From Fontivita pretiosa (lineage in GTDB: Bacteria; Planctomycetota; Phycisphaerae; Tepidisphaerales; Tepidisphaeraceae): a DNA stretch of 64,000 nt. A program made the position numbers and the translations under genes. The notes under the pieces were generated by a model that saw only the letters and a list, made by a program, of their open reading frames with translations, did not search any database and was not told the origin of the DNA. Positions 33,381 to 41,439 of this stretch are shown here, in pieces. Where the stretch lies: the NCBI RefSeq assembly GCF_050410795.1, contig NZ_CP191258.1:5456001-5520000 (forward strand), in the 5' to 3' direction. The number at the start of each line of letters is the position of its first letter. Positions within the stretch are counted from its first letter, which is position 1.

Positions 33381-35228
33381 ATGCACCGCTTCTGTGCCAT
33401 CCGTGCCACTGTCGCGATCGCCCTGATCGCCGGGTCCATGCTGGTCCTGCTCGGACGCGTCGGCTACCTCCAGACCTATGGCCGCGAGCAGACTATCCAG
33501 AAGGCCGAGCGACAGCAGCATCAGACCGAAGTCCTCTACGCGCGGCGAGGAAGCATCTTCGACTCGACCGGCCTGCTCATGGCCGGAACCGTCCAGACGC
33601 TCTCGCTTTTCATAGACCCCAAGTTCATGCAGGACGAATTCCAGGCCGACGGACGAAGCCTGGTGGACATGGACAAGGCCCTTGAACAACTGGCCAAACT
33701 CATCGATGCCGATCCGTTTGAGCTGGCCAAGCTGCTGGGCGATCGCTACACCAGCCGGTTTATTCGCGTGGCAGACAACCTCGATGAGCAGACCTGCCAG
33801 CAGATCGAGCGGATGAAACTGCCGGGGGTCGGGCTGACGCCGATGAACGTGCGCTATTACCCGATGGGCTCGATCGCGGCGCATGTGCTGGGCGGGGTGG
33901 GCGCCGAGGGCGTCGGGCTGGAAGGTCTGGAGCTGAAATACGAGAAGCTGCTGGCCGGACGCAACGGCTACAAGCGCACACTCAAAGACGCGCGGCGTCG
34001 AGCCATTGCCGTCAGTGCCGAAGACTACCTGCCCCCGCAGAACGGGCAGCATCTGATCCTCACCATCGATGCCAACATCCAGATGATCGCCGAGCAGGAG
34101 CTCGCCGCCGCCTGCCAGCAGTTCAGCGCCAAGGCCGGCGAGGTCGTGGTGATGGATCCGAACAGCGGGCAGGTGCTGGCGCTGGCGAACTATCCCACGT
34201 TCAATCCGCAGAATCTGGAGGATTCGACAAAGGAGATTCGGCGCAACCGGTGCCTGACCGACCCATTCGAACCCGGTTCAACCCTCAAGCCCTTCATCGT
34301 TGGCCCGGCGCTGGCCTGGAAGCTTACGCGAATCAACGAGGTGTTTCCCATTCACGGCCCGCATTACAAGTCCTCGCTGCGCGCCAAGCTAGTGACCGAC
34401 GTGCATCCATATGAGTCGCTGGCGACATGGGACGTGCTGGTCAAATCCAGCAACATCGGCATGACCATGATCGGCGAGCGATTGGGCAAGCAACGGGTGT
34501 ATGAAGCGCTGCGAAGCTGGCGGCTGGGACAACAGACAGGCATCGAGCTGCCCGGGGAAGACCCGGGAATGCTCAAGCCGCTGCGACAGTGGGGAAACTC
34601 AGACGTGGTTTCGGCGGTGCAGGGTTATTCGGTCCTGGTCACGCCGCTCCAGCTCGCCCGCGGCATGTGCGCCTACGCCAACGGCGGACGGCTTGTGCCC
34701 GTGCGACTGGTTAGAGGAGTCCTCGACGAAAATGGCTCGGTCGTCTCGCGCTGGCCAGCGCCGGAGCTGAAAGACATGCCACAGGTGCTGGATGAAGCTA
34801 CCGCCGCCCAAGTGCGGCGAATCCTGGCCGACGTGCCCGTCCGCGGCACCGCGACCAGGGCCAGATCCAGGCACTGGAACATCTTCGGCAAGACCGGAAC
34901 GGCGCACCTCAGCCGCGGTGGGGGCTACAACGACCAGAGCTACACCAGCAGCTTCATCGGTGGCGCGCCGTACGAGAACCCGCGACTGGTCATCGCGATG
35001 ATCATCCACGAACCGGACCGATCCAAGGCCCACTACGGCGGGACGGTCTCGGCGCCCGCCGCCGCACGCGCGCTGGAACGGGCGCTGGCGTATCTTCAGA
35101 TTCCAGCCTCGCCGGACCTGCCGCCACCGCCGCCGCAGATCGCCTCCGTTCTGTACGCGTTTGATCCGAAGCTGTATGCTCCGCGCTCCTCCCTGCCGCC
35201 GCGGACGGCATCGGCCGCGCAGGATTGA
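33381..35228 (+). CDS. Penicillin-binding protein, class B transpeptidase (FtsI/PBP2-like)
   Basis: A 615-residue peptidoglycan transpeptidase anchored by one N-terminal span (IALIAGSMLVLLGRVGYLQ). The dimerisation region includes ARRGSIFDSTGLLMA, the class B hallmark. The penicillin-binding domain has SxxK in FEPGSTLKPFIV (about residue 300), SxN in VKSSNIGM (about 355) and KTG in FGKTGTAHL (about 504). The tail is Pro-rich. It cross-links peptidoglycan at the septum or side wall. No mraW, ftsL, mur or ftsZ neighbours are present; nadB converges from the right. All catalytic motifs are intact, so this lineage likely makes cross-linked peptidoglycan. Confidence 0.93.
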   Translation: MHRFCAIRATVAIALIAGSMLVLLGRVGYLQTYGREQTIQKAERQQHQTEVLYARRGSIFDSTGLLMAGTVQTLSLFIDPKFMQDEFQADGRSLVDMDKALEQLAKLIDADPFELAKLLGDRYTSRFIRVADNLDEQTCQQIERMKLPGVGLTPMNVRYYPMGSIAAHVLGGVGAEGVGLEGLELKYEKLLAGRNGYKRTLKDARRRAIAVSAEDYLPPQNGQHLILTIDANIQMIAEQELAAACQQFSAKAGEVVVMDPNSGQVLALANYPTFNPQNLEDSTKEIRRNRCLTDPFEPGSTLKPFIVGPALAWKLTRINEVFPIHGPHYKSSLRAKLVTDVHPYESLATWDVLVKSSNIGMTMIGERLGKQRVYEALRSWRLGQQTGIELPGEDPGMLKPLRQWGNSDVVSAVQGYSVLVTPLQLARGMCAYANGGRLVPVRLVRGVLDENGSVVSRWPAPELKDMPQVLDEATAAQVRRILADVPVRGTATRARSRHWNIFGKTGTAHLSRGGGYNDQSYTSSFIGGAPYENPRLVIAMIIHEPDRSKAHYGGTVSAPAAARALERALAYLQIPASPDLPPPPPQIASVLYAFDPKLYAPRSSLPPRTASAAQD

Positions 35229-35276
35229 CATGCCCGCGCCAATCGCCCCTTCGCCCGGCAATCACTCGAGCTGCTT

Positions 35277-36947
35277 CTACTCGATCGGCTCGGGAATTGG
35301 CGTCTCCATCGGCCTTCGCCACAGCAGGTGCAGTCGCCAGTGGGCGTCGTCGCGCTCGGGGTAGTCCAGCCGGTAGTGTGCCCCGCGCGATTCCGTTCGC
35401 GTGTACGCCGCCGTCGTGATCAGAAAACAGGCCGTCAGCATGTTCTGAAGCTCCCAGCCTGCGATCGCCCCCGCCGGACCGTGATCCGCCACGTTGAACG
35501 TCTTGTCCATGACGTATCGGCTCCAGAAGGCGATGATCTCGCGGGTCTCGCTCAACCGCTCGCCGGTGCGCTCGATGCCGACGTTTCGCCACATCACGCT
35601 TCGCAGCGAGTTGCGCACGTCCACGATGTCCAGCTCGGTCTTGTCCGAAGGCGCAATCCTGTGCTCGAGCTGGAGCGGGAACTTGGTCTCGTCGCCCCGG
35701 GCCTGCTGCGCGGCGTCGGCACCGGCGCGGGCACCGAATACCAGCCCTTCCAGCAACGAGTTGCTCGCCAGCCGGTTGGCGCCGTGCAAGCCCGAACAGC
35801 TCGCCTCGCCGATGGCATACAGCCCCGGCAGGCTGGTGTGGCCCATCAGATCCGCATCCACCCCGCCGATCATGTAGTGCGTCGCCGGGTGGATGGGGAT
35901 CAGGTCGCGCGACGGATCGATCTCGAACTGCTCGCACAGCCGCGCAAGCTGGGGGAACCTGGCCCGGAACCGCTCGGCCGGCAGATGCCGCACGTCCAGA
36001 AACACGTGCGTGAAGTTGGTCTTGCGTATCTGTTCGACAATCGCCCGGCTGACCACGTCGCGCGGTGCAAGCTCGCCCATCGGGTGATAGTCGCTCATGA
36101 ATCGCCGGCCGTTGCGGTCCACCAGATGCGCCCCCTCGCCGCGAACCGCCTCGGTGATCAGCGCCCGGCTGGACCCGGCGACGTACAGCGTCGTGGGATG
36201 GAACTGCACCATCTCCATGTCCTGAAGCGTCGCCCCGGCGCGGTAGGCCATCGCGTGACCATCCGCCGTCGCGATCTTGGGGTTGGTTGATTCGCGATAA
36301 AGCTGCCCCGCTCCCCCGCTGGCCAGGATCGTCCGCCGAGCCCAGATCACGTTCACGTGCCCGTCGATCAGCGCCAGCGCACCCAGACACCGATTGCCCT
36401 CGGTGATCAGATCGATCGCGAAGCTGCGCTCGCTGATGCGGATCGTTTCGAAGCTGCGAACCTTGTTGATCAGGGTCTGGGCCAACTCCTTGCCCGTGGC
36501 GTCGCCGCAGGCGTGCAGGATTCGCGCGTAGCTGTGCCCGCCTTCCAGACCGAATGCCAGATCGTGCGGGTTGCCGATCTGTCGGTCGAACTGCGCTCCC
36601 CAGCCCAGCAGCTCCAGGACGCGTTTGGGGCCTTCCTCGACCACGACGCGCACCGCCTGTTCGTCGCACAGCCCCACGCCGACGACTTCGGTATCGCGGA
36701 TATGAGCTTCGACGGAATCCAGGGGCTGAAGCACGGCGGCGATACCGCCCTGGGCGTACCAGGTATTGGATTGCTCGATGGTGTCCTTGGTCAGCAGCAG
36801 AACTTCGGCGTCGTTTTCCGCCGCCGCGATCGCCGCCCGCAGCCCCGCAACCCCCCCGCCGATGACCAGCACGTCGGTGACCTGCTGCGGCAGCCGCGCG
36901 GCGCGAAACGGAATCAGGTATCGCCTCTGCGTTAACGGTTCAAACAT
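35277..36947 (-). CDS. nadB: L-aspartate oxidase
   Basis: Oxidises L-aspartate to iminoaspartate, the first step of de novo NAD synthesis. The 556-residue flavoprotein has an N-terminal FAD-binding motif VLVIGGGVAGLRAAIAAAE, the active-site segment GATLQDMEMVQFHPTTLYV, RGEGAHLVDRNGRRFM, HPATHYMIGGVDAD and ASCSGLHGANRLASNSLLEG, in the order of the succinate dehydrogenase/aspartate oxidase family. The helical C-terminal domain follows and lacks the extra features of SdhA. ATG 36947 is chosen; the frame is open upstream without meaning. nadA and nadC are not in the window. Confidence 0.94.
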   Translation of the reverse strand: MFEPLTQRRYLIPFRAARLPQQVTDVLVIGGGVAGLRAAIAAAENDAEVLLLTKDTIEQSNTWYAQGGIAAVLQPLDSVEAHIRDTEVVGVGLCDEQAVRVVVEEGPKRVLELLGWGAQFDRQIGNPHDLAFGLEGGHSYARILHACGDATGKELAQTLINKVRSFETIRISERSFAIDLITEGNRCLGALALIDGHVNVIWARRTILASGGAGQLYRESTNPKIATADGHAMAYRAGATLQDMEMVQFHPTTLYVAGSSRALITEAVRGEGAHLVDRNGRRFMSDYHPMGELAPRDVVSRAIVEQIRKTNFTHVFLDVRHLPAERFRARFPQLARLCEQFEIDPSRDLIPIHPATHYMIGGVDADLMGHTSLPGLYAIGEASCSGLHGANRLASNSLLEGLVFGARAGADAAQQARGDETKFPLQLEHRIAPSDKTELDIVDVRNSLRSVMWRNVGIERTGERLSETREIIAFWSRYVMDKTFNVADHGPAGAIAGWELQNMLTACFLITTAAYTRTESRGAHYRLDYPERDDAHWRLHLLWRRPMETPIPEPIE

Positions 36948-37044
36948 ACACAAGATGGTATGAGCGCAGGCAGCACAACGGAAGCCGCCGCGTGCCTGCC
37001 TGATGCGCCCGATGATCTGCCCTGCGGTTCCCTGCGCCCGGGAT

Positions 37045-38640
37045 TCACTCCTGGCCGAACTCGACGCCGAACAGATCTGCCTGATACAGCTCGAATCGCA
37101 ATGTGATCGGTGTGCCCGGCGATACGCCGGTCTGTTTCGAGCCTTTCCAGGTGATCGGCTGCCAGAGTTGATCGCCAACGATCGGATCGCAGGCGTCGAT
37201 GCTCCGTTCACTGCCTCCGCCGACCACTTCGGCCCGGATCCACCCCGTGCGGCGGGTCAGCGCGTTCACCTTCAACACGTTGCCTTTGGCGATCACCGGG
37301 ATCATCGTGAACTGTCCGCTCTCCGGGGCATGCAGCGACACCAGCCGCCCCTTCGGCCAGACGGCATAACCCATCCGTCCCACCAGCTTGCCGCGCGGAT
37401 ATTTGTGCGGCAGGTTGTGCCCGAGATACGGCAGCGCCCAATCGCCGTTGGGCAGCTCCATCAGTTCCGGAATCGCCCAGATGCATCCGCCGTTCCACTG
37501 TCCGAACGGGCCGGTGTACATCAGATCCCCGCCGGGAACCCAGTGCCAGGTCTTGCCGTCGTGGCTGGAGGCCAGCGCGATGCGGGTCGTGTCGTCGATC
37601 GAGGCGTTCCAGATCGCCGGGAACATCAGATGCTGATCCGGCGCGGCGGGAATCGTCGTGTGACAGTTGGTGTAAAGCTGCTCGGAAGGCAGCATCTCCG
37701 GCGTGGGCTCCAGGATCTGCTGCGACGGCGGAAACGCGCGGAAGTCGGGCGACTCGCTTCGTCCGATCGCGCGCCTTCCAATGTCGGTCCAGGAATGGCG
37801 GATGTCAGGCTTGACCTTCTCCGACGCCGGCCCCACCGACCAGTAGCGCGTATACAGCACGTACTTCCGCAGCGTCGTGTCGTAATAGCAGGTGTTGAGC
37901 GTGTCGGCGTATTCAACGACCAGCGGATCCGGCAGAGCTTTCCAATGGATCCCGTCGCCGGATACCCCGCCGCGCAGGCAGCTCACCATCCCGTTCTCGG
38001 CCGTGTGCAGCAGCGCTCGCGGCTCCCAGCCATCGGGGCGCTTTGCTCGAAACTGGTCGAACTCGGCGCGGGTAATCTGGCTGCTCCACACGGCTTTGAA
38101 CCGCTCCGCAGGCGGCGCGGATGGATCGATGAAAACGTGGTAGACGCCGTCGTCGTTCGGACCTTCGAAAGCCAGATCGCCTTTCTTCTCCCACTTCATC
38201 GCGTCGCGCGATTCGTAGTACGCGTTGTTCGACCACCCCCGATAGATTTCGCCGTCGCGAAAGAAGCAGCGGTGTACGGGGATGTCGATCGGACCGATGA
38301 TTTCAGGCTTGTGCGCGACGATGCTGATCCCTCGCGGCGCGTTGATGCCGACGTGCCTGGCCTCGAACAGGTCGCTGTCGCCGTGGACGTAGACGCTCTT
38401 GCCCGTCGAATCGCGCCAGTCCAGGTCGCCGGGGTTCACGTAGTACCAGTTCGTGAACACGATGCGGTTGCCCGCAAGGTCGTAAGGCTTGCCCGGGATC
38501 GGGCCGGTCGTGCTCACCCCTTCAATAACCTCTCGCTGCGGTGGCGTCTGGGCGGCAAGGTGCGCGCAGGTCGCCATGACCATCAGTGCTGGCCACAATG
38601 CCACGGACAGGCCGGACAAACGGTCATCCCCGCATCTCAT
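37045..38640 (-). CDS. Exported propeller-like protein A with C-terminal beta module
   Basis: A 531-residue exported protein; signal segment LSVALWPALMVMATCAHLAAQ after ATG 38640. It resembles glycosyl-hydrolase-like five-bladed propellers (GH43/GH32 style) but I cannot name a family. It opens with NRIVFTNWYYVNPGDLDW and has blades such as VYHVFIDPSAPPAERFKAVW, SGDGIHWKALPDPLVVEY and ASSHDGKTWHWVPGGDLMY. The last 90 residues form a module shared with three other proteins in this island (LKVNALTRRTGWIRAEV ... LRFELYQADLFGVEFG). It lies 43 bases after FAD oxidoreductase 1, last in the run. It is closest to protein D at 50801-52471. Confidence 0.72.
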   Translation of the reverse strand: MRCGDDRLSGLSVALWPALMVMATCAHLAAQTPPQREVIEGVSTTGPIPGKPYDLAGNRIVFTNWYYVNPGDLDWRDSTGKSVYVHGDSDLFEARHVGINAPRGISIVAHKPEIIGPIDIPVHRCFFRDGEIYRGWSNNAYYESRDAMKWEKKGDLAFEGPNDDGVYHVFIDPSAPPAERFKAVWSSQITRAEFDQFRAKRPDGWEPRALLHTAENGMVSCLRGGVSGDGIHWKALPDPLVVEYADTLNTCYYDTTLRKYVLYTRYWSVGPASEKVKPDIRHSWTDIGRRAIGRSESPDFRAFPPSQQILEPTPEMLPSEQLYTNCHTTIPAAPDQHLMFPAIWNASIDDTTRIALASSHDGKTWHWVPGGDLMYTGPFGQWNGGCIWAIPELMELPNGDWALPYLGHNLPHKYPRGKLVGRMGYAVWPKGRLVSLHAPESGQFTMIPVIAKGNVLKVNALTRRTGWIRAEVVGGGSERSIDACDPIVGDQLWQPITWKGSKQTGVSPGTPITLRFELYQADLFGVEFGQE

Positions 38641-38683
38641 CGCATTGCACCTCGCTGCTTGTGTCTGGGTGGCCAGCCGTGTC

Positions 38684-40180
38684 TCACTTCTGCGGCAGCG
38701 GCACGCCCGCCTTGCGCAGCTCGGCCTGCACCTTGCGGATATTGACATCCCTGGGCAGCACGCCATCCTGCACCGCGATCGCCGCCGCCGTGCCCGCCGC
38801 CTGACCCATGATCACGCTCAGCATGTGCGTGCGGAACTTGATCCCGCCCGATGAGCTCTTGCCCACCGCCAGCAGGTTGTCGATCTTCTCGGCGACCATC
38901 GCGCGGTACGGAACCTCATACGCACCGCGGTCTTTGCCACGCTGGAGAATCGCGATCACGTCGTCATGGGCCACGTGAGAGTTGATATCCTCGTTGGCTG
39001 GATCGGCATCATTCACGATCGACCGCCCGGCGCGGTTCAGCGTCATCTCGGCCAGTCGTGTGATCTGCGCTTTCTCGAACCCCGGCACGTGCCGGTTGAG
39101 GAATTCGGCGAGTTTGAACAGATACTGCGACGACTTGATGTGTGCCTCGGAAACTTCCTCGATGTTGGTCGGATCAACGCCGACCACGTACGTCCGTGGC
39201 CGCGCGATCCCGCCAGCCACTTCGAACTGAATCACCTTCAGTCCTTCGATGAACGAGACCTTGCCCTTCTTGCCGACCGTGTAATAAAGCGGCATCTGCC
39301 CGCTATCCACGGCTTGGCGAAACGCCGGCCCCAGCACGTTGGCGTTGCGCTCCAGCCAGTCGTCCCACGGATAGTCCATGTCGCCGCTGCCGTCAGAGCT
39401 GAACCGGCCGATCTTGTGGCCCAGCTTCGCTTCCAGCCAGCTTTTCATCTGTGGATCGGGTTCTTTAGGCAGTGACGCCTCGTACGACTGGAATCGCGCC
39501 ACATCGACCCCGCCCATCCACGCCGCCAGGCCCATGAACGCCTCGGCCCGCTTCACCGGCGCGCCCGACTCCGCCGCCACCGTCGCCAGACCCGTGCAAT
39601 CGATGTAGACTTTGCCGCGAATAGCGCCGCGACCGACAGGCGTTTCGATGATCACCGCCTCGATGTGCCCGTCCCTCACGATTGACGTGCTGTAGGTTGA
39701 GAAATAGAAGATCTTCACGCCCGACTCCACCACCAGCGACTGAAATGCGTGCGGCATCATCTCGTGATTCGTTACGAGCAGATGGCCGGTATTGAGCACG
39801 GTGTCGACGTCGGGATAACCCTCGGCGCGCAGCTCGACCATTTTTCTGGTGATGTCCAGCAGCACACCTTCGGTCAGCGCCGGCCGCCAGCCCTGAATGG
39901 CCACGACATTGCCCAGCCCGGTTCCGCGGATCCAGCCTCCGAGATAGCCTGTACGTTCAATCAGGACGGTCTTGGCGCCGCTGCGCGCCGCCCCCAGCGC
40001 CGCCCCGACGCCGGAAAGCCCCCCGCCCACGACCACCACGTCCGCTTCATACAGCACGGGCGTGCTGCGCGGCGGTTCCTGGATCATCTGCTGCCCCAAC
40101 ACGAGCCCCGACCAACCCTGGATGATCATGCAGACGAGTGCTGCAACGAGGACTCGCTGCGTATGCTGTTTGCGCCACAT
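38684..40180 (-). CDS. Exported FAD-dependent oxidoreductase 1
   Basis: A 498-residue flavoprotein of the FAD_oxidored type. After a hydrophobic N-terminal signal (VLVAALVCMIIQGWSGLVLGQ) comes the FAD motif DVVVVGGGLSGVGAALGAAR, then VYIDCTGLATVAAESGAP, and a C-terminal FAD segment GKSSSGGIKFRTHMLSVIMG followed by QAAGTAAAIAVQ. ATG 40180 has AGGAGGT upstream. Exported flavoproteins of this kind are common in Planctomycetota and often sit by glycan-degradation genes; the substrate is unknown. The start overlaps the MFS gene by 55 bases, so the two are tightly coupled. A close paralogue is at 48326-49858. Confidence 0.85.
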   Translation of the reverse strand: MWRKQHTQRVLVAALVCMIIQGWSGLVLGQQMIQEPPRSTPVLYEADVVVVGGGLSGVGAALGAARSGAKTVLIERTGYLGGWIRGTGLGNVVAIQGWRPALTEGVLLDITRKMVELRAEGYPDVDTVLNTGHLLVTNHEMMPHAFQSLVVESGVKIFYFSTYSTSIVRDGHIEAVIIETPVGRGAIRGKVYIDCTGLATVAAESGAPVKRAEAFMGLAAWMGGVDVARFQSYEASLPKEPDPQMKSWLEAKLGHKIGRFSSDGSGDMDYPWDDWLERNANVLGPAFRQAVDSGQMPLYYTVGKKGKVSFIEGLKVIQFEVAGGIARPRTYVVGVDPTNIEEVSEAHIKSSQYLFKLAEFLNRHVPGFEKAQITRLAEMTLNRAGRSIVNDADPANEDINSHVAHDDVIAILQRGKDRGAYEVPYRAMVAEKIDNLLAVGKSSSGGIKFRTHMLSVIMGQAAGTAAAIAVQDGVLPRDVNIRKVQAELRKAGVPLPQK

Positions 40181-41403
40181 CGTGACCTCCTCTTGACCAG
40201 CAGAACCGTGGAACACAGGATCAAACCCGCGCCTGCCGCCGTGGCAACTGCGATCGGCGCCGAAGACTTCTCCGCCGCCGCACCAACAAGAAACGCACCG
40301 ATTGGAGCCATGCCGTTGACGGCGATGCCGTGAACACTCATCACCCGCCCGCGCATCTGCGGCGGTGTGGCGGACTGAAGAACCGTCGCAACAGTCGTGA
40401 TCGTCATCACCAGCCAGAACCCCAGCCCCGTCAGAAGCCCGACGGACAGCCAGTAGTTTCGACTCAGCGAAAAACCGAACAGGCAAAGCCAGAAGGCGGC
40501 GACGGAGCAGAACAGCAGCCCGCGCCGGTCGTGATCGGCGGCAAGGCGCCGGGCCGACGTGGCCAACAGCCCGCCGAGCAGCGCTCCGACGCTGACGGCG
40601 GCGGTAAGCCACCCCAGGGCGCGGGCGTCGGCGCCGAGCACGTCGCGCCCGAACTTGGGCAAGAGGAAAAAGTATGGCAAGCCGAGCAGGCTGATGCACG
40701 CGACCGCGAGGATGAGCTGGATCGCGTCGGGACGGGCGGCCAGATATGTCAGCCCCTCGCGGGCGCGCGTTGCGAAGGGGATCTCGTCGCCACGATGGTG
40801 TTGCGATGCGATCCGCACGCTCAGCAGCGCGTAGATCATTGCGATATAACTCAGCGCGTTCAGCAGAAAACATCCCGCCTCGCCGATGTACGCAACCGCG
40901 AAACCGGCCAGCGAATGCCCAATGATTCTGGCAAGGTTGAACTGGATGGAGTTCAGCGCGATGGCGCCAGCCAGGTCGTCCTTCGACACCAGGTCAGGCA
41001 GCAGCGCCTGATAGGCCGGCGAGTTGATCGCCAGCGCCACGCCCGTCAGCAGCGCCGCCAGGATCATCTGCCACCAGTTGATTCCTCCCCAGTACGCCAG
41101 CGCGCCCAGCCCCAGTGCGACGAGCATGAGCACGAACTGCGTCACCAGCAGTATCTGTCGCCGATCCGCGCGATCCGCCAGCGTGCCGCCCAGAAAGCTC
41201 AGCCCCAGCACCGGCGCCAACGAGGCAAAACCATACAACCCCAGCAGCAGCGACGAGTGCGGCAGCCTGGCCAGCAGCCATCCCAGCGCCAGGTTCTGCA
41301 CCCACACGCCGCACCCGGAAACCAGGCTGCCGATCCAGATCCGCCTGAACGCCCGATGTCGCAGCGCCGCAAACGGCGAAGTTGTCTGTTGTGCCGGCGT
41401 CAT
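40126..41403 (-). CDS. MFS transporter, DUF894/EntS-like
   Basis: A 425-residue major facilitator transporter with twelve spans expected. The family's first-half signature is visible as LGGTLADRADRRQILLVTQF after span two, and the start FAALRHRAFRRIWIGSLVSG is typical of the MFS_3 (EntS-like exporter) group. Further matches are ALNSIQFNLARIIGHSLAGF and PQMRGRVMSVHGIAVNG. It probably exports a small molecule or takes up a product of the adjacent exported enzymes. It lies 36 bases after protein B and overlaps oxidoreductase 1, in the middle of the seven-gene run. Confidence 0.88.
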   Translation of the reverse strand: MTPAQQTTSPFAALRHRAFRRIWIGSLVSGCGVWVQNLALGWLLARLPHSSLLLGLYGFASLAPVLGLSFLGGTLADRADRRQILLVTQFVLMLVALGLGALAYWGGINWWQMILAALLTGVALAINSPAYQALLPDLVSKDDLAGAIALNSIQFNLARIIGHSLAGFAVAYIGEAGCFLLNALSYIAMIYALLSVRIASQHHRGDEIPFATRAREGLTYLAARPDAIQLILAVACISLLGLPYFFLLPKFGRDVLGADARALGWLTAAVSVGALLGGLLATSARRLAADHDRRGLLFCSVAAFWLCLFGFSLSRNYWLSVGLLTGLGFWLVMTITTVATVLQSATPPQMRGRVMSVHGIAVNGMAPIGAFLVGAAAEKSSAPIAVATAAGAGLILCSTVLLVKRRSRCGANSIRSESSLQHSSA

Positions 41404-41439
41404 CGGTCAGCGGCGGGCGCAACGATCACCGGACTCAGC